Below, piece by piece: positions 18,669 to 25,772 of a DNA stretch of 64,000 nt. Both the position numbers and the translations under genes were made by a program. The DNA lies in contig NZ_CP073015.1 in assembly GCF_018080005.1 (NCBI RefSeq), positions 2,446,501-2,510,500 on the forward strand, given 5' to 3'. The notes under the pieces were generated by a model, which saw only the letters and a list, made by a program, of their open reading frames with translations, ran no database searches and was not told the DNA's origin. The first letter of the stretch is position 1; each line of letters opens with the position of its first letter. The DNA is from Flavobacterium sp. CS20. Lineage in GTDB: Bacteria > Bacteroidota > Bacteroidia > Flavobacteriales > Flavobacteriaceae.

Positions 18669-18953
18669 ATGAAAACCACAAAATTTGATATAGCAGAATA
18701 TTTAGATAACCAAGATATGGTTGTTGAATATCTAAACACAGCTCTTGAAGAAGGAGGCAGTTCGGATTTGATTGTGGCAATTGGACACGTTGCAAAATCG
18801 ATAGGCATGTCTAAAATTGCTGAAAAAACAGGAATGAGCAGACCTAGTCTATACAAAGCCTTATCAGAAGGTTCGAAACCACAATTTGAAACCATAATGA
18901 AAGTGCTAAAAGCTATTGGTGGACAAATCAAGATGAAACCAATATCTGCATAA
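18669..18953 (+). CDS. HigA-type antitoxin, addiction module antidote
   Basis: The 94-residue partner begins one base after the toxin stop. Its C-terminal half is a helix-turn-helix (IGMSKIAEKTGMSRPSLYKALSEGSKPQFETIMKVLKAIG), typical of probable addiction module antidote proteins. It should neutralise the toxin and repress the operon through the palindrome at 18341-18356. The gene converges on the DUF6909-like gene, 15 bases away. Confidence 0.9.
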   Translation: MKTTKFDIAEYLDNQDMVVEYLNTALEEGGSSDLIVAIGHVAKSIGMSKIAEKTGMSRPSLYKALSEGSKPQFETIMKVLKAIGGQIKMKPISA

Positions 18954-18968
18954 AGTGGCAGTTGCCGC

Positions 18969-20621
18969 TTAGTTTAAAATCTGTTCTAATATTTTTTCAG
19001 TAATCAAATACGTTGGTTTTACACCGCTTGTGCCTAAACCGCCAGAAGCTAAAGTGCTTCCAGTTTCTAAGGGATTATCGCTGGCATAATAGGCGTAACG
19101 CACTTTGATGTCGGGTTTAATATTGCCCCGTAATTGTGATGCGACTTGGATGGCTTTTTGGTAATGTGCACCTTCCATTTCAAGACCGATGACATCCCAA
19201 GTTGAGTTGTGAAAAAACTTAAGTAAGTCGCGGTTTTGAAGCGATGTTCCCAAAACGGAAACCATCGTTCCACTAAATACTCGTAAACCGTTACCTTTAA
19301 TGTCTTCTGATTTTAATTCATTGGTAAAAGGGTAGTTGTCTGCGGTGCCTTCAAATAAATGTGCTTTTGGTATCATAATATCGCCTTTTGCACCTTCCAA
19401 AATTCCTGCTTTTCCCATTATAGAAATAGAATCTACGTTTAAGTATTGTGGTTTTTTAGAGTTTGCTTTAAAAGGTTTGAGCAACTCATCCATAGTTTCA
19501 TAAGCTTGCTCACCAAAAGCATAATCCATAACAATAATAACGGAATCATTTTTATATGGCTCCATTTTTGACATATCAAAAATCTGCACATCAATGTTTG
19601 CTCCACTTTGGTCATCGATATAAGTCATTCCGTTTTTTAAAGCGTAAGCCGTGACTTTGTCCCTGAGTTCTTGGTTTTCACTGTTACTTAAAGCTTCATA
19701 AATTTCTAAATCAGATTTAGATTTACAAAAGTCTTTTAAAGCCGATTTTGCAAATAAGGTATTCATCACCGAATGCATATTAGCACTGATAATGTGTAAT
19801 TCGCGTTCTAATAAGCCTTTCTCTTTTAGTGTGTTTTTGATTGTGTTTGCCCATATTTCGCCATGGATATGATGTCCTAATCGTTCTCTCAATACTGGAC
19901 TAAAAGTAATGACACGCTTTTCGTTTTCTATAAATTCTTCAAGAGCGAGTTTGCCTAAATAGTATATAATTTTTAAGAACCGATGCTCATCATCTAATGT
20001 AGCAAATTGTGAATAAACTTCATTGACTTCTAAAAATGTTCGTCCTAAAATATTGGCAGTATGTGTTATGGATATTTCTTTTTCTTTTTGTGACAGTTCA
20101 GATTTCTTAACTGCGGTTTTTAATTTATCCCAATCTCTTGTCAAATTATTACCTTCATCTATAATGACGTTTTCCATAATTTTATGTGATTCAATAACCA
20201 AGAAGGTCAAATGTGTCAGCACATCATAGATATCGCTTCGACCACGTGTAATTTCAATATTCATTTGCTCATCATCAATACGATAACAATTTCGACGTCT
20301 TTTATGGGGAATTATGGCTTTAAAATGAGAATTGGCATAACCTTCATCACTGGTTAAATTGATATATCGACATTGCTCGATGCCCAAAGGCAATCTTTCC
20401 ATCACATAAAGTAAACCGTTTAATTCTACTTTAGGTTCGGCGATGCTACCGTATATTTCGGGTCTCAACGTGAGTAAAGATTCTCTTAAAGTTTTTCCTG
20501 AAACGCCCATAGGTTTGTAAAATCCACGGATAAACAAATGACGCATTGTGATGTAAATCCGTTCTATAGTCGCTGTGCTTTCTTGGGCACGATTTCTATG
20601 GTTATCGATATTTTTTTTCAT
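18969..20621 (-). CDS. DUF6909-like conserved protein with phosphorylase-like C terminus
   Basis: A 550-residue protein conserved, to my recollection, across Bacteroidota and assigned to DUF6909. The N-terminal part is helical and rich in charged residues. The C-terminal 200 residues (VIIVMDYAFGEQAYE, VFSGTMVSVLGTS, VIGLEMEGAHYQKAI, YYASDNPL) resemble the nucleoside-phosphorylase fold, where MEG is a substrate-binding motif. No signal peptide is visible. It begins 3 bases after the GH3 gene, so it is co-expressed with GH3 and an M23 peptidase. The activity is not established; action on a nucleoside or adenylated intermediate would be a reasonable inference from the fold and the neighbour. Confidence 0.75.
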   Translation of the reverse strand: MKKNIDNHRNRAQESTATIERIYITMRHLFIRGFYKPMGVSGKTLRESLLTLRPEIYGSIAEPKVELNGLLYVMERLPLGIEQCRYINLTSDEGYANSHFKAIIPHKRRRNCYRIDDEQMNIEITRGRSDIYDVLTHLTFLVIESHKIMENVIIDEGNNLTRDWDKLKTAVKKSELSQKEKEISITHTANILGRTFLEVNEVYSQFATLDDEHRFLKIIYYLGKLALEEFIENEKRVITFSPVLRERLGHHIHGEIWANTIKNTLKEKGLLERELHIISANMHSVMNTLFAKSALKDFCKSKSDLEIYEALSNSENQELRDKVTAYALKNGMTYIDDQSGANIDVQIFDMSKMEPYKNDSVIIVMDYAFGEQAYETMDELLKPFKANSKKPQYLNVDSISIMGKAGILEGAKGDIMIPKAHLFEGTADNYPFTNELKSEDIKGNGLRVFSGTMVSVLGTSLQNRDLLKFFHNSTWDVIGLEMEGAHYQKAIQVASQLRGNIKPDIKVRYAYYASDNPLETGSTLASGGLGTSGVKPTYLITEKILEQILN

Positions 20622-20624
20622 TAG

Positions 20625-22121
20625 TTAAGATTTTAAAAGTTTTGATAGTTGGTCAGCAATTTTGCGATGGTCTGACAATCGTGGTATTTTATTTTGCCCG
20701 CCTAATTTTCCTATAGATTTCATATAAGCATTAAAACTTTCCGCTGGCAAGCTTCTTATAACAATAGATCTGAGCATTTTGCCTTTTCTCAAATCTTTGT
20801 AATAATTGTTTTGTTCTATCAAAGATTGATCTATAGTTTCAGCAAATTGATTGAGGTCTTTTGGCGGTTGATCAAATTCTATCCACCATTCGTGATAGGG
20901 CAAACCTTTATCAGGATTGACTTGTGGCGCCACTGTAAATTCGTTGATGCTACATTGATGTTGTTGACAAGCGGTTTTCATCGCGTTTTCTACTTCGCTA
21001 CCAATGACGTGTTCACCAAAAGCTGAAATAAAATGTTTAATTCTACCTGATACTATAATTTTAAAAGGTTTTAGACTTGTGAACTGAATGGTATCTCCAA
21101 TGTTGTAGCGCCATAAACCTGCATTTGTAGAAATAATTAAAACGTAATTTTGATTTAATTCAACTTCGTCTAAACTATAAATTTTGGGATTGTCTTCAAA
21201 AAACTCTTCTGATTTTATAAATTCATAAAACATCCCTGAGTTGAGTTGTAGCAACATTCCTTTATCATCCTGTTGATCTTGAAAAGCAAAAAAGCCTTCT
21301 GAAGCTGGATACAGCTCAATACTGTTAACTTTTCTTCCAATAAGCTTTTCAAACTTTGGGCGATAAGGCTCATAATTAAGACCACCATAGATAAAAAGTT
21401 CAAGGTTTTCAAATAATTCTCCTATAGGTTTACCCGAAGCGTCTTTCAGTTTTTCAAAATAAGTTTGCACCCAAGACGGTATGCCACTTATGATTGTCAT
21501 ATCTTGATGAATGGTTTCTTTTACAATAGCGTTGATTTTGGTTTCCCAATCTTCTATGCAATTGACTTCCCAACTGGGTAAACGGTTTTTCTGAAGATAT
21601 GAAGGCACAAAGTGGGCTACAATTCCCGACAATCGACCAGTTTTTATACCATTGGTTTCAGTGAGTTCTGGGCTTCCTTGCAGAAAAATCATTTTGCCAT
21701 CGACAAATGCGGTGTTGCCTGTTTCAGCAATATAACTCAATATTGCATTTCTTGCAACTTGAATATGCGTTGGCATAGACTCTTTGGTCAATGGAATATA
21801 TTTTGCTCCGCTTGTGGTGCCAGAAGTTTTTGCAAAATACAAAGGTAAACCTGGCCATAATACGTTTTCTTCAGCTTCAACCACACGGTCAATGTAAGGT
21901 TTTAGTCGCTCATAATCTCTAATCGGTACTTGATTTGCAAAATCTTTAGGGGTTTGAATATTTTTAAAGTTGTGGTCTTTACCAAAGGCGGTATCTTTGG
22001 CTTTAGCCATCAAATTTTTAAACACTTTTTGTTGTGTTTCAATAGGATTGTTAGCCCAACGACTAATTTGTCGGTGCGTCCATTTGGCATAAATTCTTGC
22101 GGCAAAAGTTTTTAAAGACAT
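20625..22121 (-). CDS. GH3-superfamily acyl-adenylate amido synthetase-like protein
   Basis: The 498-residue protein belongs to the GH3 auxin-responsive family found in many Bacteroidota. Visible adenylation motifs are YFAKTSGTTSGAKYIPLT (P-loop-like, about 90-107), LELFIYGGLNYEPYR, and GLWRYNIGDTIQF (about 335). Plant GH3 enzymes adenylate a carboxylic acid and couple it to an amino acid; the bacterial substrate is unknown. Its ATG (22121-22119) shares one base with the TGA of the upstream M23 gene (TGATG), so translation is coupled. Confidence 0.9.
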   Translation of the reverse strand: MSLKTFAARIYAKWTHRQISRWANNPIETQQKVFKNLMAKAKDTAFGKDHNFKNIQTPKDFANQVPIRDYERLKPYIDRVVEAEENVLWPGLPLYFAKTSGTTSGAKYIPLTKESMPTHIQVARNAILSYIAETGNTAFVDGKMIFLQGSPELTETNGIKTGRLSGIVAHFVPSYLQKNRLPSWEVNCIEDWETKINAIVKETIHQDMTIISGIPSWVQTYFEKLKDASGKPIGELFENLELFIYGGLNYEPYRPKFEKLIGRKVNSIELYPASEGFFAFQDQQDDKGMLLQLNSGMFYEFIKSEEFFEDNPKIYSLDEVELNQNYVLIISTNAGLWRYNIGDTIQFTSLKPFKIIVSGRIKHFISAFGEHVIGSEVENAMKTACQQHQCSINEFTVAPQVNPDKGLPYHEWWIEFDQPPKDLNQFAETIDQSLIEQNNYYKDLRKGKMLRSIVIRSLPAESFNAYMKSIGKLGGQNKIPRLSDHRKIADQLSKLLKS

Positions 22122-22981
22122 CAATTAAAATTTATAAATTCTTCGGGGTTAATCGGGTTGCCATCACTCCACAATTCAAAATGTAGATGCGTACCAGTAG
22201 AAAGTTCTCCAGTATTACCTGTGAGAGCAACAACTTCGCCAGAGGTTACAAAATCACCTTGTTGTTTGAGCAGTGAAGCATTGTGCTTATAAACCGAAAT
22301 CAGCGAAAACTTGTGCTCTATAATAATCACGTAACCCGTGTCAGCTGTCCATTCAGAAAAAATCACACGACCATCAGCAACTGATTTGACCGATTGGTTT
22401 TTGTCTGTTGCAATGTCAACTGCATAGTGTTTGCTCTTGGGATTAAAACCATCAGAAACGATACCTTGTACTGGAGGAAACAATGTGAAATCACCTTCAA
22501 ATACCGCTTGCTGAAAAACATTAAATTTATCTTCTTGTTCTACTTCTGCTCTAAGTAAAGAGTCCTTTTTGCTCGGCAATAATTCTGACTTATCCACAGT
22601 TGCAGGTTGAGTTTCAACAACATCTTTTTCATTAAAAACGATAGTATCAGTTTCGCCTTTTAACACCATTCTTAAACTATTGAAATAAGCATTTTTGGTT
22701 TCTACCACTTGTTGTAAAGAGTCAATTTGTATATTCAGTTTTGTGGCTTCTGTTTTAAAATCTGTGGTTGTATATCCAGGAATATAAGATTTAAGCGGCG
22801 TATAAGCAATTAGTGCAGAGGTCAGAGCTATGATGACAATAGTTGACAAAATTAGCAAAGCAATGACATACAATCTATTGATTTTAAAAGAAACTCGCTC
22901 TTCGAATGTGTCTTCATTGAGAATAACCAAACGATAACGGTGCAAGAGCTTTTTTATGATTTTGGTTTTTTTCTTTGCCAT
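22121..22981 (-). CDS. Membrane-anchored M23 family peptidase
   Basis: The 286-residue protein has a basic cytoplasmic N terminus (KKKTKIIKKLLHRYRL), one transmembrane helix (about 33-55), a coiled-coil stretch (about 75-110) and a C-terminal LytM domain. Zinc contexts are complete: SKHYAVDIATDKN (His, Asp) and GTHLHFELW (HxH). It probably cuts peptidoglycan or activates an amidase in the periplasm. It is the first gene of a coupled operon with GH3 and the DUF6909-like protein, an arrangement I recall from other Flavobacteriia. Confidence 0.92.
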   Translation of the reverse strand: MAKKKTKIIKKLLHRYRLVILNEDTFEERVSFKINRLYVIALLILSTIVIIALTSALIAYTPLKSYIPGYTTTDFKTEATKLNIQIDSLQQVVETKNAYFNSLRMVLKGETDTIVFNEKDVVETQPATVDKSELLPSKKDSLLRAEVEQEDKFNVFQQAVFEGDFTLFPPVQGIVSDGFNPKSKHYAVDIATDKNQSVKSVADGRVIFSEWTADTGYVIIIEHKFSLISVYKHNASLLKQQGDFVTSGEVVALTGNTGELSTGTHLHFELWSDGNPINPEEFINFN

Positions 22982-23149
22982 ACTTATTCCTATGTCTTAC
23001 AAAGATAGAATAAACTTTGATGCGAAAAATATATGAGTTTTTGAATTTTAAAAATATGAAAGACACTTCTTATTTGGAAATCAGGAGTGAAGTTGAGGTT
23101 CAGAAAAAGGCGATAGAAATATTGTGATTTTCAAAAAAAGTAATATTTT
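22982..23149. other. Intergenic spacer with a 23-codon open frame
   Basis: Upstream region of the M23-GH3 operon. One tiny frame (23056-23127, plus strand, MKDTSYLEIRSEVEVQ start) is open but has no recognisable relatives and may be a gene remnant. Nothing else is evident. Confidence 0.35.
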
Positions 23150-23359
23150 TTAATCACTTGTAATTTCAAACACCTCTTCAACCGAAGTTTCAAATACTTG
23201 AGCAATTTTTAAAGCCAAAAGCGTAGAAGGTATATATTTTCCTTTTTCAATAGCATGCACTGCTTGGCGACTACTGCCAATTTTTTTGGCTAAATCGGCT
23301 TGCGTCATATCGTTTTTAGCTCGCCAAACTTTAATGTGATTTTTTAAATTACCTTCCAT
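23150..23359 (-). CDS. Small XRE-family DNA-binding protein
   Basis: A 69-residue protein that is essentially one Cro/C1-type helix-turn-helix (WRAKNDMTQADLAKKIGSSRQAVHAIEKGKYIPSTLLALKIAQVF). Its start overlaps the end of the upstream membrane-protein gene by 11 bases, a common arrangement in which a small XRE repressor and a DUF2178-like or similar membrane protein are co-transcribed. It probably autoregulates this pair. Confidence 0.9.
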   Translation of the reverse strand: MEGNLKNHIKVWRAKNDMTQADLAKKIGSSRQAVHAIEKGKYIPSTLLALKIAQVFETSVEEVFEITSD

Positions 23360-23816
23360 CTTTCACAGTTTTCAATTTAACTTGAAATATGATGATAAAA
23401 ATCAACAACAAAGTAAACATATTATAAACCATAACCGTAAAAAAATCAAACCCGAGTACCAATAAAAAGGCTAAAAGCAAAATTCCATAATTCACATAAA
23501 CCGCTAAAGCCAGAGAAGACAAACGCAGTTGCATAATAAACTCATCCTCTATTTTTTCTTTAGAAAAACCAAGCATAACACCGCCAATAATGATGAATAT
23601 ACCACAAATATCATCAAATATATTTTGTTCTATCCATTTGAAAAATCCATTGTTTTGACTAAAAAAATCATCTGTACTATAAAGGCTTAATACTTTAAGG
23701 TCAAATATTTCTGGTTCAAATTCAAACACAGTCACAGAAATCCCGCCTATAATACCAATACAAAGTAATAGCCAAGCCCAAAGCTTTACTGAATTTGGAA
23801 ATAAATATGTTTTCAT
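23349..23816 (-). CDS. Four-helix membrane protein paired with XRE regulator
   Basis: The 155-residue product shows about four hydrophobic helices (around 12-30, 70-85, 100-122 and 125-148) and no catalytic motif. It overlaps the downstream XRE gene by 11 bases. Such pairs are frequent in Firmicutes and Bacteroidota, but the role of the membrane partner is unknown. The gene starts about 190 bases from the IS left end, in an AT-rich gap with nothing else visible. Confidence 0.65.
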   Translation of the reverse strand: MKTYLFPNSVKLWAWLLLCIGIIGGISVTVFEFEPEIFDLKVLSLYSTDDFFSQNNGFFKWIEQNIFDDICGIFIIIGGVMLGFSKEKIEDEFIMQLRLSSLALAVYVNYGILLLAFLLVLGFDFFTVMVYNMFTLLLIFIIIFQVKLKTVKDGR

Positions 23817-23998
23817 AAGTCAATTATTTTATGATAAAAGTAATATATAATTTATATATGTCAAATATAATTGACTAAAATGTTAATCCAAATTAACAAT
23901 TCGTTAATTTGTTAATTATAAAAAGCAATTTTTAATAATGGTATTTGCATATAACAATTTGATTCATTTTGAATTTTATGATGAGTAAAGATATTGCT

Positions 23999-24007
23999 AT
24001 ATCAATA
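23999..24007. repeat. Left 9-bp target-site duplication of the IS
   Basis: ATATCAATA directly abuts the left inverted repeat and is repeated exactly at 25394-25402. Confidence 0.88.
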
Positions 24008-25393
24008 CATTGTTGTCCGATAAAAATCTAAATTACTAAAAAAATCTTTTGTATCGCCTAATTTCACTGTGTAGCTTTAGTATTTTAAAAATAGAACCTC
24101 CTTATGGGTCAAAAAGGCTTAATTGACCTATATTTTTTGTTGTAATATCTTCCCATTTCGCTTCTGGATTTTTAAGGAATTTGAACAAATCAATATAGGT
24201 CATTAAATGATATCGTATCACGGACATCATATTAGAATATGCCCATTTTCTTTCTGCTTTTCTCTGAATGACAAGCATTATTAGTTGTATGATTAAGCTG
24301 ACCCATATCTGTATCTCGATGGCATTTTGATTATCTCCAAGAAAATACTTTAGCGGGAAGTTTTGTTTAAGGCGTTTGAACATAGTCTCGATTTGCCACC
24401 TGTTCTTGTAGATCTCGGCAATTTTATCTGCCTGAAGTTCATAATTGTTGGTAATGAACTCATAAACTTTTTGGTGTTTATCGTACCAAAAAGCTATTCT
24501 TCTAAGGTAAAATGGTTTACCGTCATTGTCTTTGAGTTCTATTTTTTCGTCCTTTAGGACAGCATCATCTACCGTGTCGGGAATATCAAACTCTTCAAGG
24601 CTTGTATAACGGGCATTGTCTTTTTGTCTGGTCACAAAGTAAATATTCTCTAAGGTCCATTTTTGGTATTGTTTATAATCCACATAACCTTTATCAAAGA
24701 CGACATAAGAACCTTTCTTGAGTTCAAGATCCTTTAAAAAGGTATGGTCATGGGTTGCAGCATTTGAGAACTTTATCAGACAGGGCACATCTTCCATAGC
24801 ATTTATCATAGTGTGCATCTTGATACCACCTTTCTTTTTGCCGTTGAGTGAGTTTCTACCTACACCTTTAAGAATGTCACTAAAGAGTGTTATAGTTGAT
24901 GAATCAACAATTTTAAGGTCTTTTACAGCTGGTTCATAAGTTCTGCTGTCCGACAAAAATCGGTGGTAACGTTTATAGAGTAAATGGTAAATATCAGCAA
25001 ATACTGATGAGCTTCTTCTCCTGTTGGCGTCAGATAATGTGCTTCGCTTTGGGAAATCTTTTAGCCCCAAATGGTTGATTTTTCCTTCACAAGCAAGCAT
25101 AATACTCGATACTTCACGAAGCGAGCTACAACCACTAATGACAGTGAAAATCATAGTAACTAAATGCTCATAAGTAGTGAACTTTTTAGTGTATCTGTCG
25201 CTGTTATGCTTTTCGGCTGTCCGATAAACATCGTTGGGTAAAATAAAATTTAAAACCTGTTTGATAATGGGTTGACCGCTGAAATTTTTACTTTTGTTCA
25301 TATCTCTTTTTTTTTGCGAAAGATGAAGATATAAAAAAGTGGGAAATCCTGTATTGGAAATCCCACTTTAAAATATTTTATCGGACACTAATG
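24008..25393 (-). mobile_element. Complete IS4-family insertion sequence, 1386 bp
   Basis: The ends are 18-bp imperfect inverted repeats (CATTGTTGTCCGATAAAA at 24008-24025; TTTTATCGGACACTAATG at 25376-25393; 16 of 18 positions pair). The element is flanked by a perfect 9-bp target duplication ATATCAATA (23999-24007 and 25394-25402). It carries one intact transposase on the minus strand. An internal near-copy of the end, TGTCCGATAAA, lies in the transposase gene at 25218-25228. A hairpin (AGTGGGATTTCC-type, about 25337-25370) sits between the transposase start and the right end. Intact ends, identical target duplication and an open transposase point to recent insertion. A 182-bp derivative lies at 51257-51438. 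Confidence 0.93.
24102..25301 (-). CDS. IS4-family DDE transposase
   Basis: The 399-residue protein has the N-terminal DUF4372-type segment (SGQPIIKQVLNFILPNDVYR) and the DDE catalytic core: first Asp in KIVDSSTITLF (about 150), second Asp in SYVVFDKGYVDY (about 215), and the YREK-type signature IAEIYKNRWQIETMFKRLKQNFPL (Glu about 310). It cuts and pastes the element through the 18-bp ends. It is full length with no internal stop. The gene is the only one in the element. Confidence 0.95.
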   Translation of the reverse strand: MNKSKNFSGQPIIKQVLNFILPNDVYRTAEKHNSDRYTKKFTTYEHLVTMIFTVISGCSSLREVSSIMLACEGKINHLGLKDFPKRSTLSDANRRRSSSVFADIYHLLYKRYHRFLSDSRTYEPAVKDLKIVDSSTITLFSDILKGVGRNSLNGKKKGGIKMHTMINAMEDVPCLIKFSNAATHDHTFLKDLELKKGSYVVFDKGYVDYKQYQKWTLENIYFVTRQKDNARYTSLEEFDIPDTVDDAVLKDEKIELKDNDGKPFYLRRIAFWYDKHQKVYEFITNNYELQADKIAEIYKNRWQIETMFKRLKQNFPLKYFLGDNQNAIEIQIWVSLIIQLIMLVIQRKAERKWAYSNMMSVIRYHLMTYIDLFKFLKNPEAKWEDITTKNIGQLSLFDP

Positions 25394-25402
25394 ATATCAA
25401 TA
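25394..25402. repeat. Right 9-bp target-site duplication of the IS
   Basis: ATATCAATA follows the right inverted repeat and matches 23999-24007. Only 20 bp separate it from the -33 box of the TPP-riboswitch promoter. Confidence 0.88.
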
Positions 25403-25422
25403 CAAAAATCATCTTCCTTATT

Positions 25423-25453
25423 TTTGCTATATGATAAAATCTTTATAACTTTG
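25423..25453 (+). promoter_or_regulatory. Promoter of the TPP-riboswitch transcript
   Basis: TTTG at 25423-25426 and TAACTTTG at 25446-25453 match the Bacteroidota -33/-7 consensus with the ideal 19-bp spacer. Transcription should start near 25460, exactly where helix P1 of the riboswitch begins. The IS lies just upstream but leaves both boxes intact. Confidence 0.7.
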
Positions 25454-25458
25454 CACAA

Positions 25459-25557
25459 TATCTCAAAGGGGTGTTTTGACCCGAAGTATCGGAATCAAGA
25501 CTGAGATCATACCCAAAGAACCTGGGCAAGTAATGTTGCCAAGGGATAATTAAGATA
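25459..25557 (+). promoter_or_regulatory. TPP riboswitch (THI element)
   Basis: The conserved core is clear: CTCAAAGGGGTG, then CTGAGATCATACCC, GAACCTG, and GTAATGTTGCC-AAGGGATAA. P1 pairs TATCT (25459-25463) with AGATA (25553-25557). The variable P3 arm (GACCCGAAGTATCGGAATC region) is extended. The 3' strand of P1 can alternatively pair as TAAGAT/ATCTTA (25551-25556 with 25565-25570), a possible expression-platform switch. It senses thiamine diphosphate and precedes a terminator and a TonB receptor gene. Confidence 0.93.
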
Positions 25558-25583
25558 GAATTTTATCTTAAACGTATGCAACT

Positions 25584-25618
25584 CCTTGACGACCATAATG
25601 GTGTCAAGGTTTTTTTTA
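25584..25618 (+). terminator. Intrinsic terminator downstream of the TPP riboswitch
   Basis: CCTTGAC-g-ACCAT pairs with ATGGT-GTCAAGG around a one-base loop (25584-25609), followed by nine T. This is a strong hairpin-plus-U-tract and makes transcription termination the likely mode of control when TPP is bound. The exact antiterminator pairing is not obvious to me. Confidence 0.8.
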
Positions 25619-25686
25619 CCCTGATGAAAACAAAGTTTTTTAGGGCAAAAATCCCGACAAAACTTGCTTTTCGTCGGCTCGTAGGG

Positions 25687-25712
25687 CAAATTATAGCTTC
25701 AGCTATAATTTG
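25687..25712. repeat. Inverted repeat in the leader of the TonB receptor gene
   Basis: CAAATTATAGCT, loop TC, AGCTATAATTTG is a perfect 12-bp inverted repeat. It lies between the riboswitch terminator and the receptor ATG. It has no T-run and may be a dispersed palindrome or a leader structure. Confidence 0.5.
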
Positions 25713-25772
25713 GGTTTAATCAATTAATATTAACCAGAATAATCGCCCCTTTTATTCGTAAAATTTTTACGG

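Noticed and set aside
25619..25772. Second riboswitch in the leader
   Set aside because: Only a 12-bp palindrome is present; no conserved core of a known riboswitch class could be matched.
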